64,000 bases of DNA from Maricaulis sp034659015 (GTDB lineage: Bacteria > Pseudomonadota > Alphaproteobacteria > Caulobacterales > Maricaulaceae): assembly GCA_034659015.1 (NCBI GenBank), contig JAYEGL010000016.1, positions 62,001 through 126,000 of the forward strand. Reading direction: 5' to 3'. The position numbers and the translations under genes are program-made. The notes under the pieces are model-generated. The model made no database searches. It was not told the DNA's origin and worked only from the letters and a program-made list of their open reading frames with translations. The stretch's first letter is position 1; the number at the start of each line of letters is the position of its first letter. Positions 34,450-46,737 of this stretch are shown piece after piece.

Positions 34450-35784
34450 ATGCGACTGTCCCGCTTCTTCCTGCCCGTCCTCAAGGAAACTCCTTCCGAC
34501 GCCCAGATCGTGTCGCACCAGCTGATGCTGCGTGCCGGCATGATCCGCCAGCAATCCGCCGGCATCTATTCCTGGCTGCCGCTGGGCCTGAAAGTGCTCA
34601 AGAAGGTCGAGCAGATCGTGCGCGAGGAGCAGAACCGCGCCGGCGCCGTGGAGCTTTTGATGCCGACCATCCAGTCGGCCGATCTGTGGCGCGAAAGCGG
34701 GCGCTACGAGGATTACGGTGCGGAGATGCTGCGCATCGCCGACCGGCATGAGCGCGACATGCTCTTCGGTCCCACGAACGAGGAGATGATCACCGAGATC
34801 TTCCGGGCCTATTGCCGCTCCTACAAGGACGTGCCGAAGCTCCTGTATCACATCCAGTGGAAGTTCCGGGACGAGATCCGCCCCCGTTTCGGCGTGATGC
34901 GCGGCCGCGAGTTTCTGATGAAGGACACCTATTCCTTCGACCTGGACGAGGATGCAGCGCGCAAGTCCTACAACAAGATGTTCATCGCCTATCTCAACAC
35001 CTTCGCGCGCATGGGGCTCAAGGCCGTGCCGATGAAGGCGGATACCGGTCCCATTGGCGGCGATTTGTCCCACGAATTCATCGTCCTGGCGGAAACCGGC
35101 GAGAGCGAGGTGTTCTGCCATGGCGATCTGGTCGACATGGGCGCGCCCGGGGCGGACGTGGATTTCGAGGGCGACCTGCAGCCGCTGGTGGACCAGCGCA
35201 CCGCGCTCTATGCCGCGACCGACGAGATGCACGACGCGGCGGCTTTCGCCGAGGTGCCGGCGGACCGGCAGCTGACCGCCCGCGGTATAGAGGTCGGCCA
35301 CATCTTCTATTTCGGCACCAAGTATTCCGATCCCATGAAAGCGCTGCTGACTCATCCGGACGGCAAGGAGCGGGCGGTCCATATGGGCTCCTACGGGGTC
35401 GGCGTGTCGCGTCTTCTCGGTGCGATCATCGAGGCGCATCACGACGAGAAGGGCTGTATCTGGCCCGAGGAAGTCGCGCCCTTCGATCTGGGCATTCTCA
35501 ACCTGCGCGCCGGCGACGAGGCGGCCGATGCGGCCTGCGAGGACGCCTATGGCAAGCTCCAGACCGCCGGTCTCGATCCGCTCTATGACGACACCTCGGA
35601 GCGTCCGGGCGGCAAGTTCGCCACGGCCGACCTGATCGGTCTGCCGTACCAGCTGGTCATCGGCCCGCGCGGGCTGAAGGAGGGCAAGGTGGAGCTCAAG
35701 GTGCGGCGTACCGGCGAAACCCACGAACTCTCGCCGGAAGACGCGGTGAACCGCCTGGCCGAGCGGGCCTTTGCCGATGGCTGA
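34450..35784 (+). CDS. proS: Prolyl-tRNA synthetase, short alphaproteobacterial type
   Basis: ProS charges tRNA-Pro. It is 444 residues long, against about 570 in E. coli. The class II motifs are present (SAGIYSWLPLG, the TNEEMITEI region, MGSYGVGVSR), as is the anticodon-binding C-terminus. The editing insertion (INS) found between motifs 2 and 3 in E. coli is absent, as in other alphaproteobacteria, so mis-acylated Ala-tRNA-Pro must be cleared by a trans factor if at all. It overlaps lolC/E by 8 bp. Confidence 0.96.
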   Translation: MRLSRFFLPVLKETPSDAQIVSHQLMLRAGMIRQQSAGIYSWLPLGLKVLKKVEQIVREEQNRAGAVELLMPTIQSADLWRESGRYEDYGAEMLRIADRHERDMLFGPTNEEMITEIFRAYCRSYKDVPKLLYHIQWKFRDEIRPRFGVMRGREFLMKDTYSFDLDEDAARKSYNKMFIAYLNTFARMGLKAVPMKADTGPIGGDLSHEFIVLAETGESEVFCHGDLVDMGAPGADVDFEGDLQPLVDQRTALYAATDEMHDAAAFAEVPADRQLTARGIEVGHIFYFGTKYSDPMKALLTHPDGKERAVHMGSYGVGVSRLLGAIIEAHHDEKGCIWPEEVAPFDLGILNLRAGDEAADAACEDAYGKLQTAGLDPLYDDTSERPGGKFATADLIGLPYQLVIGPRGLKEGKVELKVRRTGETHELSPEDAVNRLAERAFADG

Positions 35785-37085
35785 TCCGGCGGCCACCAGC
35801 TCCAACGGCGCGCATCCCTTCTCGCCCTACGAGTTCATGCTGGCCTTCCGCTATCTGCGGGCCCGGCGCAAGCATGGCGGGGTGGCGCTGATCGCGATGA
35901 TTTCCTTCGGCGGCATCACCCTGGCCGTGCTGGGCCTGATCGCCGTCATGTCGATCATGAACGGGTTCCGGGCCGAGCTGTTCAACCAGCTGCTGGGCTT
36001 TCAGCCGCATGTCTATGTCGATGTGCGCAATCTCGAGCCGGAGCGGGTCGACACGCTGGTCGAGGAAATCGGCGCCATGCAAGGCGTGAAAAGCGCCGAT
36101 CCCGTGGTCCAGGGTCAGGTGATGGCGACGTCCGAGCGCTACGAGATCTTTCTGCAGGTGCTGGCCGTGCGGCCGGACGACCTGGCGGCGATGGACGTGA
36201 TCGCCAACCAGAGGCCGGACAGCCCGACCGGGCTGACCCATGGCGATCTGTCCGAATTCGGCGCGGGCAATCATGGCGGCGACACCGTCGTGCTCGGCGC
36301 CGGCGTGGCGCGCCGGCTGGGCGTCAGTGTGGGCGACCGGGTGACCTTCACTTCGGCCCGGGCCGCGCCGACCGTGTTCGGCGCCCGGCCGCAGCAGAAG
36401 GCCTATCATGTCGGCGCCGTGCTCGCCGCCGGCGTCTCGACCATCGACGACAGCGTTGCCTTCATGCCGCTGGAGCAGGGCCGGCTCTTCTTCGTGCGGG
36501 AGGCGGGGACCGACATGATCCATGTGCGCCTCGACAATCCCGATATCGCCGCCAGCTTCGTGCGGCCGCTCGGTGCGCTCGCCGGGCCCAATGCGGCAGT
36601 CTACGACTACACCCAGCTCGATCCGGCCTTCTTCAATGCGCTCCAGTTCGAGCGCACGGCAATGCGGCTCATTCTGTCCATCGTCGTCGCGATCGCCGCG
36701 ATGAACATCATTTCCGGCCTGGTCATGCTGGTGAAGAACAAGGGCCGCGACATCGCGATCCTGCGCACCATGGGCGCCACCCGGGCCTCGGTGATGCGGG
36801 TCTTCCTGATCGTCGGCGCGTCGATCGGCGTTCTGGGCACGCTGGCCGGTATTATTCTGGGTATCCTCTTCGTGGTGAATATCGGCCCGATCCAGGACTT
36901 CATCACCTGGACGACCGGTTCCAACCCCTGGGATCCCAGCGTCTATTATCTCTACCGCATCCCGGCCAAGCTGGACTGGGGCGAGGTGGGCTTCATCTCC
37001 GTCTTCGGTTTCGCGATCTCCCTGCTGGTGACCCTGCCGCCGGCCTGGCGGGCCGCGCGCCTCGATCCCGTGGAGGCGCTGCGCT

Positions 37086-37093
<8 letters not shown>
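35777..37093 (+). CDS. lolC: Lipoprotein-releasing ABC transporter permease (LolC/LolE)
   Basis: Inner-membrane permease that extracts outer-membrane lipoproteins for hand-over to LolA. It has 438 residues from the ATG at 35777; an in-frame TTG at 35771 is less likely. Topology is one N-terminal helix with the FAFRYLRAR-type motif (here LAFRYLRARRKHGG), a large periplasmic domain and three C-terminal helices. Alphaproteobacteria usually have one permease gene for both LolC and LolE roles, so lolC/E is a family name here. It overlaps proS by 8 bp and lolD by 8 bp. Confidence 0.93.
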
Positions 37094-37778
<685 letters not shown>

Positions 37779-37784
37779 CAAGCG

Positions 37785-37799
37785 GAACATTTTCGGAAC
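37785..37799 (+). promoter_or_regulatory. LexA box 1 upstream of the 31-codon gene
   Basis: GAAC-N7-GAAC, the reverse complement of the alphaproteobacterial LexA operator GTTC-N7-GTTC. It lies 8 bp upstream of the -35 element. Confidence 0.85.
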
Positions 37800-37806
37800 A
37801 TCGGGC

Positions 37807-37835
37807 TTGACGATGCGTGTGTGTCGAAATAGAAC
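37807..37835 (+). promoter_or_regulatory. SOS promoter of the 31-codon gene
   Basis: TTGACG (37807-37812) and TAGAAC (37830-37835) are spaced by 17 bp. The -10 overlaps LexA box 2, so bound repressor would block RNA polymerase directly. Confidence 0.7.
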
Positions 37836-37846
37836 AAATGCGGAAC
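37832..37846 (+). promoter_or_regulatory. LexA box 2 overlapping the -10
   Basis: A second perfect GAAC-N7-GAAC, 47 bp after the first. Two perfect boxes in 62 bp around one promoter predict tight repression and strong SOS induction. Confidence 0.85.
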
Positions 37847-37865
37847 ATGCGTTTGGGAGGTTGTC

Positions 37866-37961
37866 ATGCGCCGTTTTCTTCAGGACGTCTCTGCCGCCAC
37901 GGCGGTTCTCGGTTTTGCCTGGATGATCGCGATGTGGGGATCGGTGCTCGGCGCGGCGTGA
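37866..37961 (+). CDS. SOS-induced 31-residue membrane peptide, SidA-like cell-division inhibitor (inferred)
   Basis: The ATG at 37866 follows a strong GGGAGG ribosome site at 37855-37860. The product has a short N-terminal head (MRRFLQDVS) and one hydrophobic helix to the end, with two tryptophans (FAWMIAMWG). Two LexA boxes and a clear promoter stand directly upstream. Caulobacter crescentus SidA is a 29-residue single-helix inner-membrane peptide, repressed by LexA, that stops division after DNA damage by acting on FtsW/FtsN; my recollection is that it also lies by dnaE. Size, topology, control and place all match. Orthology is inferred and no sequence comparison was possible. Confidence 0.75.
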   Translation: MRRFLQDVSAATAVLGFAWMIAMWGSVLGAA

Positions 37962-38216
37962 GGCCGGAATTGCGGCCCGGCTTGCGGTCGCGGTTTTTCC
38001 GCCGATTTGTAATTTCCCCGGTTTTTCGTTTCCCCGGATTTGTTCCGGGGCCCGGAGCCGGTGAGGGGACGCGGCCGGGCGGTCGGCGCTCCGACTGACA
38101 TCGCCGCCGACGGGTCGATTTCGCCGTGAGCGATCCTGCCGTAGTCTGAGGGCTTGACGACTCGCTGCCCGGTTTCGCCGGGCAGGACAGAGCGGGCGAT
38201 CACAGCGGAGCGGATC
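37962..38216. other. Interval between the SOS peptide gene and dnaE
   Basis: These 255 bp carry no credible gene. CCCCGGATTTGTTCCGGGG at 38035-38053 is an imperfect palindrome close to the one after tRNA-Val. A perfect 8-bp hairpin, CTGCCCGG-TTTCG-CCGGGCAG (38165-38185), stands 31 bp before the dnaE start and could affect its translation or transcription. No GTTC-N7-GTTC box is seen beside dnaE itself. Confidence 0.5.
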
Positions 38217-41663
<3,447 letters not shown>

Positions 41664-41672
41664 GAGCGGGGG

Positions 41673-41708
41673 CTGGACCGGGCCCCGGACCGGGCCCTGG
41701 ACCGGGGA
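41673..41708 (+). repeat. Three 12-bp tandem repeats after dnaE
   Basis: Unit CTGGACCGGGCC occurs as CTGGACCGGGCC, CCGGACCGGGCC and CTGGACCGGGGA, directly end to end. It starts 10 bp after the dnaE stop. It is GC-only apart from one A and two T positions. Confidence 0.75.
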
Positions 41709-41712
41709 CGGG

Positions 41713-41730
41713 GCATGCCGATCGGCATGC
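41713..41730. terminator. 18-bp perfect palindrome, possible dnaE terminator
   Basis: GCATGCCGATCGGCATGC is fully self-complementary. In RNA it would form a short hairpin with a minimal loop. No T run follows, so termination would be weak; it could also be a protein-binding site. Confidence 0.35.
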
Positions 41731-41760
41731 CTGCACTGCACAGATCACGCCCCACGCCGC

Positions 41761-41790
41761 TTGCCAAACCGGGGGTCTTGGGCCTATAAG
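41761..41790 (+). promoter_or_regulatory. Candidate rpsB promoter
   Basis: TTGCCA (41761-41766) and TATAAG (41785-41790) with an 18-bp spacer, about 110 bp before rpsB. The resulting leader of roughly 105 bases could hold S2 autoregulation, but I recognise no known leader motif. Confidence 0.45.
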
Positions 41791-41902
41791 CCGCGCCATC
41801 ACGCACACGGGGCTACGCCCGGTCCTGGACCGGACGCTCCGGTGCCGTCTGCAGGTGCAGTCGGCTCCGCCCCGTGGAGGCCAACCGGAAAAGGATACAT
41901 CG

Positions 41903-42793
41903 ATGGCTCTCCCTGAATTCAGCATGCGCCAGCTGCTCGAAGCTGGCTGCCACTTCGGCCACCAGACCCACCGCTGGAACCCCAAGATGAAGGATTTCAT
42001 CTTCGGCGAGCGGTCCAACATCCACATTATCGACCTCTCCCAGTCCGTCCCGCTGCTGCACCAGGCCCTGGTGAAAGTGCGCGAAACGGCGGCCAAGGGC
42101 GGTCGCGTCCTCTTCGTGGGCACCAAGCGTCAGGCGCAGGAGCCGCTGGCCAATGCCGCCTCGCGTTGCGCGCAATACTACATGAACCAGCGCTGGCTCG
42201 GCGGTACGCTGACCAACTGGCGCACCATCTCCAACTCGATCGCCCGCCTGCGCGAGCTGGAAACCATGTTCGAAGGCGAGGGCGGCCTGGCCGGCCTGAC
42301 CAAGAAGGAACAGCTGATGCTGACCCGCGAGCGCGAGAAGCTCGATCGCTCGCTCGGCGGTATCAAGGACATGGGCGGCACGCCGGACCTGATGTTCGTG
42401 ATCGACACGAACAAGGAAGGCATTGCCATCCAGGAAGCCAAGAAGCTGGGCATTCCGGTCGTGGCCGTGGTCGACACCAATTGCGACCCGGACCCGATCG
42501 ACTTCCCGATCCCGGGCAATGATGACGCCTCGCGCGCCATCGCGCTCTACTGCGACCTGATTGCCGACGCGGTGCTGGACGGCATGGCCGACAGCCAGCT
42601 GGCCATGGGCGTGGATATCGGCGAATCCGAGGCGCCGGTCGAGGCCATCGTCGAGGAAACGGCAGCGGCCGAGGAAGCTCCGGCGGAAGAGGCCCCCAAG
42701 GCCGACGAAGCCGAAGCGGAAAAGCCCAAGGCGGAAGATGCCGGCGAGACTGCCACGGAAACGTCGTCTGAATCTGACAAGACCGAAGCGTAA
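41903..42793 (+). CDS. rpsB: 30S ribosomal protein S2 with acidic C-terminal tail
   Basis: S2 is a small-subunit protein needed for S1 attachment. It has 296 residues. The family start (MRQLLEAGCHFGHQTHRWNPKM) and YMNQRWLGGTLTN confirm it; the ATG at 41903 has an AAAAGGA ribosome site. The final 55 residues or so are an Ala/Glu/Lys/Thr-rich acidic tail missing from E. coli S2 (241 residues). Such tails occur in several alphaproteobacteria. tsf follows 36 bp later. Confidence 0.97.
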   Translation: MALPEFSMRQLLEAGCHFGHQTHRWNPKMKDFIFGERSNIHIIDLSQSVPLLHQALVKVRETAAKGGRVLFVGTKRQAQEPLANAASRCAQYYMNQRWLGGTLTNWRTISNSIARLRELETMFEGEGGLAGLTKKEQLMLTREREKLDRSLGGIKDMGGTPDLMFVIDTNKEGIAIQEAKKLGIPVVAVVDTNCDPDPIDFPIPGNDDASRAIALYCDLIADAVLDGMADSQLAMGVDIGESEAPVEAIVEETAAAEEAPAEEAPKADEAEAEKPKAEDAGETATETSSESDKTEA

Positions 42794-42829
42794 GCTTCGA
42801 CCCAACGAGCGAAATCCCAGGAGATACCG

Positions 42830-43765
42830 ATGGCCGCGATTACTGCTGCTCTCGTGAAGGAACTGCGCGAAAAGACCGGCGTAGGCATGATGGACTGCAA
42901 GAAGGCGCTGAACGAGACGGACGGCGACTTCGAAGCCGCCGTCGACTGGCTGCGCAAGAAAGGCCTGTCCAAGGCCGCCAAGAAGGCTGACCGCGTTGCC
43001 GCGGAAGGCCTGGTCGCCGTGGCGACCGATGGCGGCAAGGGTGCCGTCGTCGAGGTCAATTCGGAAACCGACTTCGTGGCCCGCAACGAGAAGTTCCAGG
43101 CCGCGGTGAAGGAGATCGCGACCCTGGCCGTGGGCGGTTCCGGCAATGCGGACGAGCTGAAGGCTGCCAAGACGGGCTCCGGCGAAACGGTCGAGGACAA
43201 GCTGACCAACCTGATCGCCACGATCGGCGAGAACATGGCCCTGCGCCGTGCGGCCGTCGTGACCGCCGAGCCGGGCGTCGTGGCCAGCTATGTCCACAAT
43301 CCGGCCGCCGACGACATGGGCGCCATCGGCGTGCTGGTCGGCCTGAAGTCCGACGGCGATGCCGGCAAGCTGGCCGAGCTGGGCCGCAAGCTGGCCATGC
43401 ACGTGGCTGCCGGCGCTCCGGCCATCGCCGTGTCGGTCGATGTCGACGGCGTCGACCCGGCCATCGCGGACAAGGAACGCGAAGTGTTCGCCGACCAGGC
43501 GCGCGCTTCGGGCAAGCCGGACAACATCGTCGAGAAGATGGTGGAAGGCCGCATGCGCAAGTTCTACGAGGAAGTCGTGCTGCTCAAGCAGGCCTTCGTC
43601 ATGGATCCGGACCGCACGATCGAGCAGGTCCTCGCCGACACGGCGAAGGAGCTGGGCACGTCCGTGGAAATCTCCGGCTTCGTGCGCATGGCGCTCGGCG
43701 AGGGCGTGGAGAAGAAGGAAGAGGACTTTGCTGCCGAGGTCGCCGCGGCGACCGGCCAGTCCTGA
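42830..43765 (+). CDS. tsf: Elongation factor Ts
   Basis: EF-Ts is the nucleotide-exchange factor for EF-Tu. It has 311 residues. The N-terminal UBA-like motif VKELREKTGVGMMDCKKAL and the core motif NSETDFVARN are diagnostic. The ATG at 42830 follows a CAGGAGA ribosome site. A strong hairpin follows the stop. Confidence 0.98.
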   Translation: MAAITAALVKELREKTGVGMMDCKKALNETDGDFEAAVDWLRKKGLSKAAKKADRVAAEGLVAVATDGGKGAVVEVNSETDFVARNEKFQAAVKEIATLAVGGSGNADELKAAKTGSGETVEDKLTNLIATIGENMALRRAAVVTAEPGVVASYVHNPAADDMGAIGVLVGLKSDGDAGKLAELGRKLAMHVAAGAPAIAVSVDVDGVDPAIADKEREVFADQARASGKPDNIVEKMVEGRMRKFYEEVVLLKQAFVMDPDRTIEQVLADTAKELGTSVEISGFVRMALGEGVEKKEEDFAAEVAAATGQS

Positions 43766-43776
43766 TCAGGCAATGG

Positions 43777-43806
43777 GCGGCGGCGCTTTAAAGCGCCGCC
43801 GCTTTG
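43777..43806 (+). terminator. Terminator between tsf and pyrH
   Basis: A perfect 26-bp palindrome (GCGGCGGCGCTTT followed by its complement) and then TTT. The T run is short, so some read-through into pyrH is likely. Confidence 0.7.
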
Positions 43807-43822
43807 TATATGCTGCGACTCC

Positions 43823-44605
43823 GTGACTGATTCATCCGCATCCGAGGCCCCTTCAGGCCAGGAGAATCCGCCGAAATTCCGGCGGGTTCTGCTCAAGATC
43901 TCCGGCGAAGCCCTGATGGGCCAGGAGAGCTATGGTATCGATCTGGCGACCGCCGACCGGATCGCCTCGGAAGTCGCCGACGCCGTGCGCGCCGGCACCG
44001 AGATGTGCCTGGTGATCGGCGGGGGCAATATCTTCCGCGGCCTGTCCGGTGCTGCCAAGGGCATGGACCGCGCCGCCGCCGACTATATGGGCATGCTGGC
44101 GACGGTGATGAATGCCCTCGCCATGCAGACCGCGCTGGAGCGCATCGGCGTCCAGACACGCGTTCAGTCGGCCATTCCCATGACCACGGTCTGCGAGCCC
44201 TATATCCGGCGCCGCGCGACGCGGCACATGGAAAAGGGCCGGGTGGTGATCTTCGCCGCCGGCACCGGCAACCCCTTCTTCACGACCGATACCGCGGCGG
44301 CCCTGCGCGCCGCCGAGATGGGCTGCGATGCGCTGTTCAAGGGCACCCAGGTGGACGGTGTCTATACCGACGATCCGCGCAAGAACCCCGATGCGGAGCG
44401 CTACGACCAGCTCGACTATCTGGACGTGCTGACGCGCGACCTGAAGGTGATGGATGCCTCGGCGGTGACGCTGATGCGGGAAAATGCGATACCGATCGTC
44501 GTTTTCAACATCCACGAAAAGGGCGGTCTGGCCCGGGTTCTCGCAGGCAAGGGCGTGTGCACCATGATCGGCAAGCCGCGCCCCGACACGTCAGCTGGCG
44601 AATAA
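43823..44605 (+). CDS. pyrH: UMP kinase
   Basis: PyrH is the hexameric bacterial UMP kinase making UDP, feedback-inhibited by UTP. It has 260 residues from a GTG at 43823. A polar N-terminal extension of about 20 residues precedes the core motif VLLKISGEALMG. GGGNIFRG and GTGNPFFTTD are present. The GTG is only 17 bp after the terminator hairpin, so a separate promoter must lie close by or translation depends on read-through. Confidence 0.97.
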   Translation: MTDSSASEAPSGQENPPKFRRVLLKISGEALMGQESYGIDLATADRIASEVADAVRAGTEMCLVIGGGNIFRGLSGAAKGMDRAAADYMGMLATVMNALAMQTALERIGVQTRVQSAIPMTTVCEPYIRRRATRHMEKGRVVIFAAGTGNPFFTTDTAAALRAAEMGCDALFKGTQVDGVYTDDPRKNPDAERYDQLDYLDVLTRDLKVMDASAVTLMRENAIPIVVFNIHEKGGLARVLAGKGVCTMIGKPRPDTSAGE

Positions 44606-44621
44606 CAGGAAAGATCAAGCC

Positions 44622-45188
44622 ATGAGCGACGATACCGATTTCGACGAAGCCGACCTCAAGCGGCGCATGGACGGGGCGATCGAGTCCCTGCGCAAGGAAT
44701 TCTCCGGTCTGCGCACCGGTCGTGCCAGCGCCAGCCTGCTCGATCCGATCAAGGTCGAGGCGTATGGCACGCCCACGCCGATCAACCAGGTCGCCACGGT
44801 TTCGGTTCCCGAGCCGCGCATGATCTCGGTTCAGGTCTGGGACAAGACCATGGTCCCGGCGGTCGACAAGGCAATCCGCAATTCCGGCATCGGGCTGAAT
44901 CCGGTGGTCGAGGGGCAGTTGCTGCGCATTCCGATCCCGCCGCTCAACGAGGAACGCCGGGCCGAGATCGCCAAGCTTGCAGGCACCTATGCCGAACATG
45001 CGCGCGTGGCGGTCCGCAATGTCCGCCGCGACGGCATGGACGGCTTGAAGAAGATGGAAAAGGATGGCGTCCTGTCCGAGGACGAGCACAAATCCTTCGC
45101 CGAGGACGTCCAGAAGCTCACAGACGACGCGATCAAGCGGATTGATGAGAGCCTGAAGACCAAGCAAGACGAGATCATGCAGGTCTGA
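44622..45188 (+). CDS. frr: Ribosome recycling factor
   Basis: RRF splits post-termination ribosomes with EF-G. It has 188 residues, the standard size. Signatures are LRTGRASASLLD, YGTPTPINQVA and the C-terminal DE(I)MQV. It lies 16 bp after pyrH, the usual partner order. Confidence 0.98.
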   Translation: MSDDTDFDEADLKRRMDGAIESLRKEFSGLRTGRASASLLDPIKVEAYGTPTPINQVATVSVPEPRMISVQVWDKTMVPAVDKAIRNSGIGLNPVVEGQLLRIPIPPLNEERRAEIAKLAGTYAEHARVAVRNVRRDGMDGLKKMEKDGVLSEDEHKSFAEDVQKLTDDAIKRIDESLKTKQDEIMQV

Positions 45189-45212
45189 TCACCCCGCTTG
45201 CGGAGCGAGACA

Positions 45213-45950
45213 ATGACCGATGACGCTTCCGCTTCCCAGCCGGGGCCCGACCATGTGGCGATAATCATGGATGGCAATGGCCGCTGGGCGAAATCCCGGG
45301 GCCAGCCGCGCGCCTTCGGCCACCGGCGCGGGGTGGAGACCGTGCGCCGCGCCGTGGAGGCGGCCGGCGATCTGGGTGTGCGCTACCTGACGCTCTTCTC
45401 CTTCTCGACGGAAAACTGGAGCCGCCCGGCCGACGAGGTCGGGGCGCTCTTCCAGCTGATGAAGAATTATGTCGAGGCCGATCTGGAACAGCTCGCCGGG
45501 CGCGGCGTGCGGATCCGGATCATCGGCCGGCGCGACAATCTGGGCGAGGACCTGCGCGACATTATCGAGCGGGCCGAGGCGCGCACGGAAGCCAATGACC
45601 GTTTCCACCTGACCATCGCCTTCAATTACGGCGGGCGCGACGAGATTGTCCGGGCCGCACGGCGGATTGCGCGGGACGCGCGCGACGGCACGCTCGATCC
45701 GGACGGGCTGGACGAGGCGGGTTTCACGGCGGCGCTGGATACACGCGACCTGCCCGATGTCGACCTGCTGATCCGTACCAGCGGCGAGGAACGCATCTCC
45801 AACTTCATGCTCTGGCAGCTCGCCTATGCCGAGCTCGTCTTCCTCGACGTGTTGTGGCCGGACTTTTCGCCCGAGCAGTTTTCCGACGCGATCGAGACCT
45901 ACAAGCAGCGCAGCCGCCGCTACGGGGGGCTCGATGCCGGTGCGGCGTGA
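45213..45950 (+). CDS. uppS: Undecaprenyl diphosphate synthase
   Basis: UppS builds the C55 cis-prenyl carrier for cell-wall synthesis. It has 245 residues from the ATG at 45213 with GGAGCGAG upstream; the TTG at 45198 is less likely. The catalytic aspartate is D20 in IIMDGNGRWA, and RTSGEERISNF and the C-terminal WPDF motif are present. It overlaps cdsA by 17 bp. Confidence 0.97.
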   Translation: MTDDASASQPGPDHVAIIMDGNGRWAKSRGQPRAFGHRRGVETVRRAVEAAGDLGVRYLTLFSFSTENWSRPADEVGALFQLMKNYVEADLEQLAGRGVRIRIIGRRDNLGEDLRDIIERAEARTEANDRFHLTIAFNYGGRDEIVRAARRIARDARDGTLDPDGLDEAGFTAALDTRDLPDVDLLIRTSGEERISNFMLWQLAYAELVFLDVLWPDFSPEQFSDAIETYKQRSRRYGGLDAGAA

Positions 45951-46737
45951 CCCGGTCTTTCGCCGCCGGCTCGTTTCGGCCCTGATCCTCGGACCGCTGG
46001 CGATCATTCTCCTCTGGCTCGGCGGGCTTGTCTTCACAGCCTGGGTGGCGGCTTTCGCCGCGGCCATGGCGTGGGAATGGATCCAGATGTCCGATCCCAA
46101 GGCTCCGCCGCTGGCCTACGCCATTGCCTGCGCCACGGCGTCCGGCGCTGTTCTGCTGGCCGGCCAGACGAGCACCCAGGAGGCCCTGTTCTGGGGCGCG
46201 GCCGGCACGCTGGCCGTGGGGGTCGAGCGCTGGCGGCGCGGCTGGTCGATCGAGGTGCTCGGCGTTCTCTACGTCTCGCTGTCCGCCGGATTGCTGGCCG
46301 CCATGCGGGCGGACGGCGATCACGGGCTGAAGGCCGTCATTCTGCTGTTTGCCATCGTTTGGGCCGCGGACAGTCTGGCGTATATTGCCGGCACCTGGCT
46401 GGGCGGGCCCAAACTCGTTCCGCAGGCCAGTCCGAACAAGACCTGGTCCGGTTTTATCGCCGGGCTGGCGGCCGGTACGGGCGCGGGCATCGCGGCCGGC
46501 GCGGTCTTCGATCTCAACCTGCCCGCCGTGGCCCTGTTCGGGGCCGTGGTGGCCATAGCCTCCGTGCTGGGCGATCTCGCCATGTCGCTGTTCAAGCGAA
46601 GTTTCAACGTCAAGGATTCCGGCCGGCTCATTCCGGGACATGGCGGTGTGCTGGATCGCGTCGATGCGCTGATGCTCGCCGTGATCACCGCCGTCCTGTT
46701 CGAGCGTGTGCTGCCGCTGGGCTGGGGCGAGGCATGA
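45934..46737 (+). CDS. cdsA: Phosphatidate cytidylyltransferase
   Basis: CdsA makes CDP-diacylglycerol for all phospholipids. It is an inner-membrane protein of 267 residues with about seven helices. The family signature SLFKRSFNVKDSGRLIPGHG is complete near the C-terminus. The start at 45934 is inside uppS, with GGGGGG just upstream. Its stop overlaps the dxr start (ATGA). Confidence 0.96.
   Translation: MPVRRDPVFRRRLVSALILGPLAIILLWLGGLVFTAWVAAFAAAMAWEWIQMSDPKAPPLAYAIACATASGAVLLAGQTSTQEALFWGAAGTLAVGVERWRRGWSIEVLGVLYVSLSAGLLAAMRADGDHGLKAVILLFAIVWAADSLAYIAGTWLGGPKLVPQASPNKTWSGFIAGLAAGTGAGIAAGAVFDLNLPAVALFGAVVAIASVLGDLAMSLFKRSFNVKDSGRLIPGHGGVLDRVDALMLAVITAVLFERVLPLGWGEA

Noticed and set aside
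38154..38159. TTGACG before dnaE as a -35 element
   Set aside because: No acceptable -10 lies 16-18 bp downstream; the spacing falls in the hairpin.
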